A DNA stretch of 64,000 bases from CAZSNT01 sp964607765 (GTDB lineage: Bacteria; Verrucomicrobiota; Lentisphaeria; Oligosphaerales; JABHEG01): assembly GCA_964607765.1 (NCBI GenBank), contig CAZSNT010000015.1, positions 1-64,000 on the forward strand. The letters run 5' to 3'. A model generated the notes under the pieces. It was not told the origin of the DNA and did no database searches. It saw nothing but the letters and a program-made list of their open reading frames with translations. Positions within the stretch are counted from its first letter, which is position 1, and each line of letters starts with the position of its first letter. Made by a program: the position numbers and the translations under genes. Positions 28,201 through 36,310 of the stretch are shown here, piece by piece.

Positions 28201-30708
28201 CACCTGGGCAAGCCGTCGACTTTGTGTGTGCTCGCGCCCCGTGTCACGTCCCCGGACCCCTATGAAATCAACGACGCCGAACGGTTCGAACTGGCGCGTG
28301 CAAACTTCAGGGACAATCGAATGGCGCACGCTCTTGTGCAGCTCAAGCGTCTGGCTCAAAGCCGCTCCTTTCTCCGCCAGCGCGAGGTGAACCGGATGCT
28401 GCTGTGGGCACACAGTGATCCGCAGTTCTATGACGCGGCAGCGGTGACCGGCGCTTACGAGCGGCTGGAGAACACCTTCTCGCGGACCGTGCTGCCGGCG
28501 GACAAGATTCAGGCAGTTGCCAGGGCCTACCATGAGCAGGAGCAGTTCGAACGGGCGGCTGAGCTGTGCAGAGCCAGCATCGGGGCAGCGTTCCGACGTG
28601 ACAGCGCCGTCGCTGCTTTGCTGCGGGAGGAGGGCCTTGGCACGGAATCGTTGGCCCTTCAACAGCGTCTGTGGTGGGACTATCCCGATACCGATGAGGT
28701 GGCTTCCTCTCTGCTGGTCGTGCCGCATGTTCTGTATCGTGACACATTGGCCGCGGAGAGCGACGCGATGGACCTGCCGCAGCGGGGCCCTGGGCGTGTG
28801 CAGTTCCCGGACGTCGACCCGTTCTATGCGCGGGAGCATATCCCGGCGCGCGAAGCGGTTGCCAGAGCAGCGGATCTGTTCGAGTTGTTCCTTGCTCTCC
28901 ACCCCGACGCGGCTACCGCGGACGACGCAGCATTCTGCCTGGCGAACGCCCTGCTTGACCTGGGGCGTTACCAGGACGTCGCTCGTGTCTGTGCTGCAGG
29001 CATGGCCCTGCGGCCCGAGGGGCGTTTTGCAGCCAGATTCCAGTACCTGGAAGCTCTGGGGTTTTTCTGGTCCGAGCAGTTCGACGAGGCCGCGGCATCG
29101 GCGAGACCGGTTGCGTCGGGGCGATCGGTGGACCGTGACGCGGCGTGCTACATGCTCGCGCAGATCCACCACGCCCGGGGTGCAGTCCCGGAAGCGATCG
29201 CGTGGTACAGCAAGGTGCGCGGCGTCTTCCCCGACGCGCAGGACGCGATTGACAGCTTCCGTGAGCAGTACGTTCGGATGCCCGATGTGGCCTCATTCGT
29301 GCCCGGACAGCGCCCCGAGCTCCTGCTTCGGCACCGGAATGTGCCGTCAGCCCGGCTTCAGGTGTTCAAGGTCGATCTCATGGCTTTGGCTCTCCGCACC
29401 AGCCTGAGCAGCATCCATGGCGTGGATTTGGCTGGCATCCACCCGCAGGCCGAGAAACTGCTGGAGTTCGCCAGCCTGGAGCCATTCGGGGAAGAACAGA
29501 CACTGGTCGAGTTGCCCGTCACTGAAGAAGGGGCGTATCTGGTCATGGTCCGGGCCGACAGCAGCGTGGCCAGCGGGTTGGTCCTCGTCTCGCCGCTCAG
29601 GGTGGCAGTGCGCGAGGATGCTCGTGTGGGACGTGTGCGTGTGACCGTGACCGAGCTGCCCGATCTGGCCTGTTCGCCCGGCCTGGATGTGAAGGTCATT
29701 GACGGCGTGTCGCGGCTTGTCCACGCCGGCCGCACGGATTTGCGCGGCATTTTTGTTGCGGATGGTGTTTCGGACAACGTGACGGTAATCGTGCACGGCG
29801 GCAGCGAACGGTATGGCGTGTACCGTTCCTCTCCGCAGTCGGCCCGGGCCATGGCGGATATTCGCCCCGACCCTTGTGACGGCAGGCGCGCGGCGCTGCG
29901 CCGCAAGTTGTCTGAACTGGTGCTGCCGCAGTTGGCTTTTGAGGATGTCCCTGTTGATCGTGTTCTGCGCGACTTGAGTGAGCGAAGTCGCGAGGTTGCG
30001 GCTGACGGGCTGGGTGTCAATGTCGTATTCTACGGGCAGTACGATCGGATGACCGCTCCCCGCGTGACGTGCCGTTTCAATAACACCACTCTCCGGGATG
30101 CACTGCGACATGTGTGCCAGGAGTCGAATTTGGAGTTGCGCGTGGACTCGCATGCTGTCCTCGTGGCGGAGGCGAGTCATCCATTGGGCGACCGTCTCGC
30201 GGCCGTGCCGTGCTGTCACCGGTCTCCCCGCAACGGCACAGCGTGCGAGATGCTGGATTCGACCGTGCTGTTGCGTTTCGACATGGACAGTCTGACCGGC
30301 CCCGACTTTGTCCGGGCGCTGCAGCAGCGTGTGGGGACACCCGCCTCGCCGGATCACGGGCTGCGGATACGCGCCGACATCGGTCCCGGGCCGTCCGATC
30401 AGTGGCGCGTGTCGATGACTGCTGCTGACATACCACTGGGCGCGGTCCTGCGTTACGGCTGTATCGGAACGGGGCTGACCTACCGCCCTGTCGGTGCGAC
30501 GGTCTGGCTCAGCGACCGCATGTCGCCTGCCGGGGGCGCTGTTCCGCGTGCCAGCGGATCCGCCCGGGCGATGGCATCGCAGCTCCATCCTGATTATCAG
30601 CGGGATCTGAGGGCAGAACTGGCTCGGGTCCAGAACGAGTACATACGGACGTGGCAGACTGAGCAACGCCGGTGGGGTGCGGGGTTTGCCGTGGACGTGT
30701 TCCCTTGA
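22222..30708 (+). CDS. Giant TPR / alpha-2-macroglobulin / STN-like exported protein
   Basis: 2,828 aa. The GTG at 22222 is preferred because GAGGAG (22209-22214) lies 7 bp upstream and the protein then starts directly with a signal peptide (VLSSRTFCRAAVGVLFCCVC); a GTG at 22183 would add 13 residues. Order: TPRs (about 30-560); macroglobulin MG-type beta domains (about 570-1300); the conserved A2M segment GFWLPAVATDYKG to FLREGD (about 1310-1390); an alpha-toroid domain with ALTVLCLRQRDDGGW (about 1510-1750); TPRs again (about 2010-2360); two STN-like modules near 2562-2650 and 2679-2755. The thioester CxEQ is missing: the equivalent region reads AWRESYWLTNAPVRH. Bacterial A2Ms trap proteases; this one could not crosslink covalently. 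Probably periplasmic. Confidence 0.85.
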   Translation: MVLSSRTFCRAAVGVLFCCVCGAAGGASSPPGTLTAVYDALMNRDYEAAVTTARALSDADASVADSAVCLQALALHHADRVDESLGVLEAFMARFPDSPWHRKAMFLKAENSSLKADFRSAAAIYRGQQQRLLGPLRSEELASVLVSFADSLAAKSEKTDPAVPPADYRRAVDVYDRALGLGIDAEMRARILLKKGRTLRASSSHEQAIAVWHTYLAEFDPDWDPVRACTAVRPRPQVAAGSERFEARYQLALTQMAARQYSGARAVLLDLQRLLAAEDDGGGILGGHVAWALIQAYRLLEDPTDRLQHTLRATRAFLARHASHPRAVQAAFLLPGLYRRAHLPEKALEAYHDFINGKSYRLPSKRLANQVFDDVSLSPAELETQNRMTALYNVGQIHFAEGRYDTAIKVWERYLTKYPRGPHWSRAHGDAVNARFLLGLEAVARGDHGEAQQALDAFVRANPLVDECRNALFVLGQMNLCRGEAAEQEASPERAERFYREAVREWAKLIGRFPDSDQAREAQLRTALLHESKLGEIDRALAGYRGVVSGERLKEAQDRLRTLTSPSLAVTTDRVFRTSEDAEVVVRARNIRTVTVKQYNLDLEDFFRKHLCILGVEDLDVSLIQPDKTWDLELADYQDCLLREQRVSIPFPSGEPGVCVVNVSSREWEATTLVVRSDLDVALRSNQRAFLVFVQHTPNRKPVHGARVLLSDGTRIIASGATDETGVFRGELSGGALVRGALFAFASSSDNVCAADVDIQSLNAASGLTPRGYLYTDRPVYRPGAVVGIRAIVRDVRDDRYVVPVDRAFSLEVAAPDGRVIFRSRAMLSDAGTLAQTLRLPADLAPGTYAVSARALVRPGAGYSVTFDVRPAQTDPVLLDLALPEGVQTPGEAIAGRVTVRYSWGQPAVDIGVHCEMPDGRRLLLRSDLQGRAAFSFDTAGYAPGAWLAFQARLEGREAGVNRTVQLAPQGYSISAMPAHRVVLAAEPVALTFRTVTWDGAATGRKLKVVVLRKGVEAGGDVLARVPWLRHPAVRRVPTVVERHDVETDPRTGLAQVTLSVVHGGDYIVQVTGRDELGATVAAETTFRVSASDDPVKLRFLAPDAPVRVGEKLSVRLHSRLGNALALLTQEGDTFVGHELLDLDRGYNPITLGVGHAHYPNFQLCALVMQDGRLHEICQPFEVTRQLNVSIEAPEGVATPGSIRQVRLKATDQMGRPVEAEFSLSLTKEDLVADASASVAPVVPFFRPASRPLEFGCGSSVDFEYRADTPDSALLPALSTGSEATDPARVAAGVRPRQEPTAGQESRSHGQAGTSVAPVGFWLPAVATDYKGTAAIELPMPREPGRWRLAAIGCTDDALVGEATAQFSTRRHVSMQLRGPTFLREGDQTQFVARLWNRSAVDREASVELALLLAGKTTVLRESAVLRADAVSDIVFGTFAAGAVGDLSAKATLSGAGLAGEVRRRIRVHPWGFPTVVHTGAAVSAKTAVAVSLPDGPYFPALRMVIRVSADLRCALADAVANAAAWRESYWLTNAPVRHGNAVAASECLTVLTAWREAQAVEGLTPLRGPLRERLDSALTVLCLRQRDDGGWALSDTEAVSDANTTALAYWALAAAQRESVLVPAALLDRARGYLRSVLSGVGALADDTRAAVLHALSIDGQASFYALNRLYRSRSRLGARTLAYTALAFLNLDRGSYGREMLTVLARKAEKTTRDGRQLVCWTPSTPDSVSRHELTSLAVLALSRGGNMPDVQRAGLDWLLSADVFYLLCHNESAGVLAAALAEAGRSSNGAAENTEIGLLVNGTLRKKVTLGGDKRTGTLAVDGTPLRASDNVIALSVNGASPCVAGVTLVGFTPEFRNPEEPLTVQPGARRYLHMPLRHAGRSIPAASTSAVQNVENGQRIQVEVAVSDRARAPLPDRWFVEESLPAGTVLVPGTIEGDFRVVASHPHGFTVASHASRGMRLRYQLAACVPGTYRVLPTVLRNADDPEHVHLGKPSTLCVLAPRVTSPDPYEINDAERFELARANFRDNRMAHALVQLKRLAQSRSFLRQREVNRMLLWAHSDPQFYDAAAVTGAYERLENTFSRTVLPADKIQAVARAYHEQEQFERAAELCRASIGAAFRRDSAVAALLREEGLGTESLALQQRLWWDYPDTDEVASSLLVVPHVLYRDTLAAESDAMDLPQRGPGRVQFPDVDPFYAREHIPAREAVARAADLFELFLALHPDAATADDAAFCLANALLDLGRYQDVARVCAAGMALRPEGRFAARFQYLEALGFFWSEQFDEAAASARPVASGRSVDRDAACYMLAQIHHARGAVPEAIAWYSKVRGVFPDAQDAIDSFREQYVRMPDVASFVPGQRPELLLRHRNVPSARLQVFKVDLMALALRTSLSSIHGVDLAGIHPQAEKLLEFASLEPFGEEQTLVELPVTEEGAYLVMVRADSSVASGLVLVSPLRVAVREDARVGRVRVTVTELPDLACSPGLDVKVIDGVSRLVHAGRTDLRGIFVADGVSDNVTVIVHGGSERYGVYRSSPQSARAMADIRPDPCDGRRAALRRKLSELVLPQLAFEDVPVDRVLRDLSERSREVAADGLGVNVVFYGQYDRMTAPRVTCRFNNTTLRDALRHVCQESNLELRVDSHAVLVAEASHPLGDRLAAVPCCHRSPRNGTACEMLDSTVLLRFDMDSLTGPDFVRALQQRVGTPASPDHGLRIRADIGPGPSDQWRVSMTAADIPLGAVLRYGCIGTGLTYRPVGATVWLSDRMSPAGGAVPRASGSARAMASQLHPDYQRDLRAELARVQNEYIRTWQTEQRRWGAGFAVDVFP

Positions 30709-30741
30709 TCCGGCGACACACCAGACATAAGGAGGATTTCC

Positions 30742-31743
30742 ATGGCTGCCGTGCGAGTGGCGCTGATCGGGGCAGGGAGCATGGCCAACCGGGTGCACTA
30801 CCCGTCCCTGGCCAGCTTCGATGATGTGGAACTGGTGGGGTTGTGCGATGTAGTGCCGGAGAAGCTGGCCGCCACAGCCGAAACGTTCGGCATTCGTGCC
30901 ACGTACACGGACTACCGCAGGATGCTGACAGACGTGGAATGTGACGCAGTCTATGCTCTCATGCCGCCTCATGTGCTCTTCGATGTTGCCATGGATGTAC
31001 TGAGTACGGGCAGCAATCTGTTCATTGAGAAGCCGCCGGCCGTGACGACTCACCAGACTCAGTGTCTGGCCAGGAAAGCCGCCGACACGGGTGCAGTGAC
31101 CGCAGTGGGATTCCAGCGGCGCTACCACCCTCTGGTCCACCACTGCTTTGAGAAGGTTCGGGATGTCGGGCAGCCGCACCAGGTGGTGTCGCACTTCCTC
31201 AAGAACACGCAGATCGGTGATGCGTATCCCTACTACAGGGGTGCGATAGACATCCTGCGGTGTGATGCGGTCCATGCCGTCGACGCATTGCGGTACTACT
31301 GCGGTCTCTCCGATGTGCGCGCTGTCGCTTCCGATGTGCGCTACCTGGACAGCTGGTATCCGGTGACCTTCAACGCGCTCGTGCACTTCGCCAACGACAC
31401 GGTCGGGATTCTGCACGTGAACTGGCGGACGGGAACGCGCTCGCTCAAGTTCGAGTTCCACGCGGCGGGGGCATCAGCTTACGTTGACGCCGACGGGGAG
31501 GCCCGCGTGTGGATCGCTCCCGGGAAAGAACCGGAGGTGGACACCAGCTGCAGCAAGTTCGCCGGCTCGGAGGAAATGCGCGTCACCCAGGGCTTCCTCC
31601 AGGAGAATCGCGCTTTCATCGATGCGGTCAAGAGTGACTCGCAGTTGCACAACAACCTGCAGGACGCGGTCAAGACGATGCAGCTTGCGGACGCAATCTA
31701 CGCGAACGCGATCAATCAGCCCGTGAGTTCAGAGGCTGGATGA
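30742..31743 (+). CDS. Gfo/Idh/MocA-family oxidoreductase
   Basis: 333 aa. N-terminal Rossmann fold with GAGSMANRVHYPSL, the EKP motif in LFIEKPPAVT (its Lys is part of the family active site) and a C-terminal alpha/beta substrate domain. Family members oxidise or isomerise sugars and inositols with NAD(P). A strong AAGGAGG precedes the ATG, 33 bp after the giant protein gene. Substrate not predictable from sequence. Confidence 0.9.
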   Translation: MAAVRVALIGAGSMANRVHYPSLASFDDVELVGLCDVVPEKLAATAETFGIRATYTDYRRMLTDVECDAVYALMPPHVLFDVAMDVLSTGSNLFIEKPPAVTTHQTQCLARKAADTGAVTAVGFQRRYHPLVHHCFEKVRDVGQPHQVVSHFLKNTQIGDAYPYYRGAIDILRCDAVHAVDALRYYCGLSDVRAVASDVRYLDSWYPVTFNALVHFANDTVGILHVNWRTGTRSLKFEFHAAGASAYVDADGEARVWIAPGKEPEVDTSCSKFAGSEEMRVTQGFLQENRAFIDAVKSDSQLHNNLQDAVKTMQLADAIYANAINQPVSSEAG

Positions 31744-31782
31744 GTGGTGGAGGGGCAGGCTGAAGGCTGTCACGGCTGGCGA

Positions 31783-32091
31783 TCACTCGGCCGGTGTGGG
31801 CTCCGGGGCCTGGTCATGGACTGGAACGCCTCTGGCAGATCCGGTCAGCCTGTGAACCCACTGGGCCAGCGAACAAGTCTGTCTCCCCGGGCAGCGCTCG
31901 CCGCAGAACCGCATCCGGAACTGGTGAGCAAAGCCGTCCAGATGCTCTTCCATGAACCTGAGTGAAGCGGCTTCGATCCCCACATCGCGCCCAGCGGCTT
32001 CGCTCAAGTACCACTTGGCTTCGTCAATGGCGCTGCGCAACTCGCTGTGTTGCTCGGCCATCAGGTGCTCGAAGTGCGCACATTTATCCAT
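31783..32091 (-). CDS. Small cysteine-containing protein, unrecognised
   Basis: 102 aa. The N-terminal two thirds is helical and charged (EAKWYLSEAAGRDVGIEAA); the C-terminal part has a Cys cluster, FCGERCPGRQTCSL, spaced C-x3-C-x5-C, possibly binding metal or an Fe-S centre together with Cys4. The sequence reads as a real protein rather than a shadow, but the ribosome site is weak. It is convergent with the oxidoreductase gene (39-bp gap) and 146 bp downstream of the flavoprotein gene on the same strand. Confidence 0.55.
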   Translation of the reverse strand: MDKCAHFEHLMAEQHSELRSAIDEAKWYLSEAAGRDVGIEAASLRFMEEHLDGFAHQFRMRFCGERCPGRQTCSLAQWVHRLTGSARGVPVHDQAPEPTPAE

Positions 32092-32237
32092 CTGCTATCG
32101 TCAACCCGGACTTCGATCAGGTCTGTGAGTTGTGTGCAACGAATCCCGTATTGGTCTACTCTACATGTCCGGCACGGGAAAGGCACGTCCATCGGCGGGG
32201 ATCATCGTAATGCGTAAGTTACGTGCGGCATCGCGGA

Positions 32238-32840
32238 TCATCGTGGCCGGGCCAGCTTCTGCCCCAGTCGCGCTGCTTTTCTGACCAGTCGCTCGGACAG
32301 GCCCCCCGTGGTCTGGTAGCCGGCGCCGCCGATGGTCAGCACCCCCACTGTCCGTGCCCCCAAGGCCCTCGCAGCCAGTTTGAGCAGGCGAACAGTGTGA
32401 GTCAGCCAACGAATGACCGGGGCAGGGGCTGCCGCGGAGGCGACCACCACGGCGTGCTTTGATCCTCGTCGTTTCCGCAACCGCGGAAATCGTGCCTTGC
32501 CGGTGGGCCAATAGACTTCGCAGAGCAGTCGCTCCATAAACGTCTTCATCACAGCCGTTACCGTTCCGAAATTGACCGGCGATCCGAGGACGAGCGCATC
32601 CGCTGCCTCCAACTCGGCGATGACGTCATCGGCTTCGTCTGCAAGTGGGCATGTTCCTCGCTCAGCTCCGGCTGTTTGCGCACACTGGCGGCAGTTTGTA
32701 CAGAACGCGATATGCCTGTCTGCCAGGTAGATCTTGCTGACATCTGCTCCGGCCTCGCGGGCGCCGTCCAGGATCGCGTCAACGGCACGATCGATCGTGC
32801 CGTCTTTTCGGTAGCTTCCGACAACGCCGACAACCAGCAT
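32238..32840 (-). CDS. Flavodoxin-fold reductase, iron-sulfur flavoprotein-like
   Basis: 200 aa. The flavodoxin/FMN-reductase fold is shown by GVVGSYRKDGTIDRAV (FMN phosphate loop) and the LVLGSPVNFGTVTAVMKTF segment. Cysteines at CTNCRQC followed ten residues later by another Cys give a C-x2-C-x2-C-x10-C array like that of archaeal iron-sulfur flavoproteins, with a longer last spacing (usually 4-7). It may carry a 4Fe-4S cluster plus FMN and act in electron transfer. AGAGGG precedes the ATG. Confidence 0.8.
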   Translation of the reverse strand: MLVVGVVGSYRKDGTIDRAVDAILDGAREAGADVSKIYLADRHIAFCTNCRQCAQTAGAERGTCPLADEADDVIAELEAADALVLGSPVNFGTVTAVMKTFMERLLCEVYWPTGKARFPRLRKRRGSKHAVVVASAAAPAPVIRWLTHTVRLLKLAARALGARTVGVLTIGGAGYQTTGGLSERLVRKAARLGQKLARPR

Positions 32841-32931
32841 GCGGTACCCTCTATTTCCTGGTGGTGCGGTGGGATGGGTGCGTGACCGTCTTGCCTGGAC
32901 GGCTCTGCCCGAGACGACTCCGGCAACGTCA

Positions 32932-34809
32932 TCACGCTTCAGGCACTGGAGCGGTAGCCGGCCCCGAGGCCGCGCCTTCCGTCGGGACGTCCTGTGCGTG
33001 ACTCACTCCCGTGAGTTTGGCAACGAGTTCGCTCTTCAGGTAGGGTTTCTGGATGAACTCCACGGGAGACGTGTCTTCGAAGCGCTGTCGGATCGTTTCC
33101 TCGTTGTAGCCGCTGGAAAGGACGACGCGCACATTGGGGTTGATTCTGCGCATCGCTGCAAGCGACTCAACGCCTCCCATTTCGGGCATGGTGACGTCGA
33201 GCAACACGAACGCCAGGTCATCAGCGTGTTCGCGGAACACCTCCAGCGCTTCACGTCCATCGTTCGCGGTCAGCACGGAAAAGCCGATCTTCTCGAGCAT
33301 CTTCATTGCCACGACGCGTACCGCTTCCTCGTCGTCAACAACCAGGGCCAGGCCGGAGAAGAGCCTCGCCCCCGGACTGAGTTGCTCAGTCGGTGCTTCG
33401 CTTGGTTCGGGCTGTTCCGCAGCTATGGGGAGCAGCAGCCGGACGACCGTTCCGCGCCCAACTTCGCTGTCTACCCGGATGGCGCCGCCGTGCGCACGGA
33501 CGATCCCCAGAACGGACGCCAACCCCAGGCCGCGGCCGATGAATTTCGTGCTGAAAAATGGGTCAAACATGCGGGCCCTTGCCGTGGCGTCCATGCCGCA
33601 GCCCGTGTCTTCGATCATGAGCGTTACGTACTCACCCTCTTCGAGGTTGTCGGCGAGATGGAAGCCGGACAGGTACCGGCTGTCTGCCAGAGCTGTGCCC
33701 GTGGTCAGCGTAATGGCCCCCGGTTCATCTCCCATTGCCTCGTCCGCGTTCACCACCAGGGCCATGATGACCTGCTCCAGCTGAGACTCGTCAGCCTTGA
33801 TGACCGGCAGGGATGTGGCGAGGTTGTAATTGATCTTGATCTTCTTGGAGACGGTTGCAAGCAGGAGAGTGTCCAGGTCGCCTATGAGTTCCGAGATATT
33901 CAGAGGCCGGATCTTCTGTGAGCCGCCGCCCGCGTAATGCAGCATCTGATTGGTCAGGCTTTTGGCGCGCAGCACGGAGGACCTGATGGAACTCAGGTCG
34001 GAGATGAACGGGCTGTCCTCGGGGAGCTGCTCGAGGAGCAGGTCTGCGTGTCCGTTGATGGCTTGCAGGATATTGTTGAAGTCGTGTGCCACCCCCGCCG
34101 CCATGGCCATCAGGCTCTCGGACTTCTGAGCTTCGAGCAGGCGGCGCTGCAGCTCGTCATGCTCGGCCTGCACGGTCACGTAGGAGGTGATGTCCGTGCT
34201 GGTTCCCAACATACGAACGGGCTTGTCCGCTTCATCCCGCACCACCGTGCCTCTCGTGAGGAACCACAGGACACTGCCGTCTTTGCGCAGCATGCGATGC
34301 TCTACTTCGTAGACCGTGCTGTCGCCGCTGATGTGCTCCTCGGCAGTATCCTGCACTTTGGGCAGATCATCCGGGTGCACGAGATCGTGCCAGTTCGCCA
34401 GCCGATTCGGGATTTCCTCGTCAGTGTAGCCGAGGAAACTCTTGAGCAACGGGTCGATGTACAGATCGTCAGTTTCCAGATCCCAGTCCCAGGCACCGCT
34501 GCGCCCGGCTTGCGACGCCAACTGGTAGCGTCTTTCGGCGTCCGCGAGCTTTGTCTGGACCTGCTCCAATGCGTTCATCTCGGACTGGAGGTCGCGATGC
34601 AGTCGCATCACGTAGCGGAGACTGAGCTCGACCAGCACTACCGCCCCCCCGATCCCCGCCAGCCAGGCAAAAAGACTCTCGAACGCCGACATGCCCTGAA
34701 GTTGGTTGTAGACCATCAGCACCACGACAAAGACAGCGATGGCGCACAGCAACAGCCAGCGCAGACGGGTCAAACTGCGGAACTGTTGAGATCGCGGTCG
34801 CGTCGACAT
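32932..34809 (-). CDS. PAS-domain hybrid sensor histidine kinase
   Basis: 625 aa. Two transmembrane helices (about 18-34 and 45-66), a coiled linker, a PAS/PAC domain (about 95-210, ending LGTSTDIT), HisKA with His242 in GVAHDFNNIL, a HATPase domain with N354 in VVNADEAM and DTGCGM, and a C-terminal receiver (about 487-603) with acidic pair DD492-493, Asp538 in LLDVTMP and Lys588. The short loop between the helices leaves no periplasmic sensor, so the PAS domain probably senses a cytosolic signal. No separate output regulator is encoded nearby. Confidence 0.92.
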   Translation of the reverse strand: MSTRPRSQQFRSLTRLRWLLLCAIAVFVVVLMVYNQLQGMSAFESLFAWLAGIGGAVVLVELSLRYVMRLHRDLQSEMNALEQVQTKLADAERRYQLASQAGRSGAWDWDLETDDLYIDPLLKSFLGYTDEEIPNRLANWHDLVHPDDLPKVQDTAEEHISGDSTVYEVEHRMLRKDGSVLWFLTRGTVVRDEADKPVRMLGTSTDITSYVTVQAEHDELQRRLLEAQKSESLMAMAAGVAHDFNNILQAINGHADLLLEQLPEDSPFISDLSSIRSSVLRAKSLTNQMLHYAGGGSQKIRPLNISELIGDLDTLLLATVSKKIKINYNLATSLPVIKADESQLEQVIMALVVNADEAMGDEPGAITLTTGTALADSRYLSGFHLADNLEEGEYVTLMIEDTGCGMDATARARMFDPFFSTKFIGRGLGLASVLGIVRAHGGAIRVDSEVGRGTVVRLLLPIAAEQPEPSEAPTEQLSPGARLFSGLALVVDDEEAVRVVAMKMLEKIGFSVLTANDGREALEVFREHADDLAFVLLDVTMPEMGGVESLAAMRRINPNVRVVLSSGYNEETIRQRFEDTSPVEFIQKPYLKSELVAKLTGVSHAQDVPTEGAASGPATAPVPEA

Positions 34810-34919
34810 TCAGGCCCCCGGCTCGGTGGTGTGTGTGTCCGTGCAAGTACCGAAACGCACGTCTCAATGTACTCGATGGCTCTGCCCGGTTCAACTGCAC
34901 AGAGCCCATAGCCGCCCGG

Positions 34920-34957
34920 CCGCAGGCCGACCCACGCCTGAAACGCGGGGCCTGCGG
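34920..34957. repeat. Inverted repeat, 9-bp perfect arms
   Basis: CCGCAGGCC (34920-34928) and GGCCTGCGG (34949-34957) around a 20-nt loop, in the 309-bp gap between the divergent histidine kinase and proB genes. No T-run follows, so it is more likely an operator or cruciform than a terminator. The gap also holds the TATATT at 35051 and nothing else recognised. Confidence 0.45.
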
Positions 34958-35050
34958 AGCGTTGTCTGCCAGTTTGCAGGGCACGTCGGCCAGGGCGCTG
35001 TCAGCGTCGTCCCGATCAGGTGCGAACCGGCGATGTGCGCCTTCCCAAGC

Positions 35051-35056
35051 TATATT
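35051..35056 (+). promoter_or_regulatory. Candidate -10 box for proB
   Basis: TATATT, five of six matches to consensus, 63 bp upstream of the proB ATG. No matching -35 hexamer is visible at 16-18 bp. Confidence 0.3.
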
Positions 35057-35118
35057 GCCGGCTGGAACATGACGCGGCACGGGTGACGCGCTGCCGATGA
35101 GGGACTGGAGCTTGACGG

Positions 35119-36276
35119 ATGGACTTTCTGTTCAGCGATAACGGGCAACGGGCAGAGGCCCTGCGCGGGGTCAGCCGCATCGTCGTCAAAGTGGGCACGC
35201 GTCTGTTGACGGACATCGCGGGGGTCTCGAAAGCCGAACGTGCGGCTCATCTCGTTGCGGAGATTGCGTGGCTTCGCGATCGGGGGCTGGAGGTCATTCT
35301 GGTCTCCAGCGGTGCTATCGGCGCCGGTATGTCGGTACTGCAGACGGCAAAGCGCCCGAATGCGCTTCCGCAACTGCAGGCTCACGCCGCCGTGGGACAG
35401 TGCCGCTTGATGTATCTCTACGAGACCGCCTGCATCGCGCACGGTTTCCACTGCGCACAGCTGCTGCTGACGGCTGCGGATGTCCAGGACCGGGAACGGC
35501 ACCTGAATGTCACCTCCTGTCTCGATGCGTTGCTTGCCAAGGGCGTGCTGCCCGTGATCAACGAGAACGATTCGGTGAGCGTCGAGGAGATCCGTTTCGG
35601 TGACAACGACATCCTGGCCGCGCAGGTTGCGTCCATGATCCGGGCTGATCTCAGTGTACTGCTGACCACTGTGGACGGCATGTATGTCCCTGCCGCGGCG
35701 GGCGGTGAGAACCGGCGCATTTCCGTGGTTTCCAAGCTCGGGGACGAGGTACTGTCTTTCGCAGGCGGCACGGACGGTAACGCCTTGTCCGTGGGGGGCA
35801 TGGCGAGCAAGCTGCGGGCGGCCGACCTGGTGACCAAGGCAGGGGAACCCATGTGGGTTGCCGACGGCCGCGACTTCGCCGTGTTGCGGCAGGTCATTGC
35901 CGGCCGAGATGTAGGCACGCTTTTCCCGACCGCCAAGGCGACGCGTATGAAGGCGCACAAGCGTTTCCTTGCGTTCTTCTCCGAACCGGTCGGCAGTGTT
36001 GTTGTGGACTGCGGCGCGGAACGGGCCCTGGTCGAACAGGGGCGAAGCCTGCTTCCCAGCGGCATCGCTTTTGTCGAGGGGCGCTTCCGGCGCGGCGACA
36101 CGGTTCGGATTCTGAATACGGATGGGACAGAGATCGCGCGCGGTGTCTGCAGTTACAGCGACAGCGAAGTACGTCTCATCAAAGGCCGCAAGAGCAGCGA
36201 GATCGGCGGAATACTGCACTCTGACGGATACTACGATGCAGTGGTGCACCGGAATTATCTGGTGCTGACAACGTGA
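35119..36276 (+). CDS. proB: Glutamate 5-kinase
   Basis: 385 aa. First step of proline synthesis (glutamate to glutamyl-5-phosphate). The amino-acid-kinase domain has VVKVGTRLLT, SSGAIGAGM, PVINENDSV and FGDNDILAA; residues about 280-385 form the PUA domain (SGIAFVEGRFRRGDTVRI and RGVCSYSDSE). This is the full E. coli-type layout. No proA or proC occurs in the window, so proB is separate from its usual partner. The next gene starts 34 bp downstream. Confidence 0.95.
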   Translation: MDFLFSDNGQRAEALRGVSRIVVKVGTRLLTDIAGVSKAERAAHLVAEIAWLRDRGLEVILVSSGAIGAGMSVLQTAKRPNALPQLQAHAAVGQCRLMYLYETACIAHGFHCAQLLLTAADVQDRERHLNVTSCLDALLAKGVLPVINENDSVSVEEIRFGDNDILAAQVASMIRADLSVLLTTVDGMYVPAAAGGENRRISVVSKLGDEVLSFAGGTDGNALSVGGMASKLRAADLVTKAGEPMWVADGRDFAVLRQVIAGRDVGTLFPTAKATRMKAHKRFLAFFSEPVGSVVVDCGAERALVEQGRSLLPSGIAFVEGRFRRGDTVRILNTDGTEIARGVCSYSDSEVRLIKGRKSSEIGGILHSDGYYDAVVHRNYLVLTT

Positions 36277-36310
36277 CCACACCGGCAAGCCGCGAAGAGG
36301 AATCCCAACC

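Noticed and set aside
27415..31461. Two long minus-strand frames (585 and 704 codons) opposite the macroglobulin and oxidoreductase genes
   Set aside because: His/Arg-rich shadow sequence that crosses the boundary of two real genes; no domain recognised.
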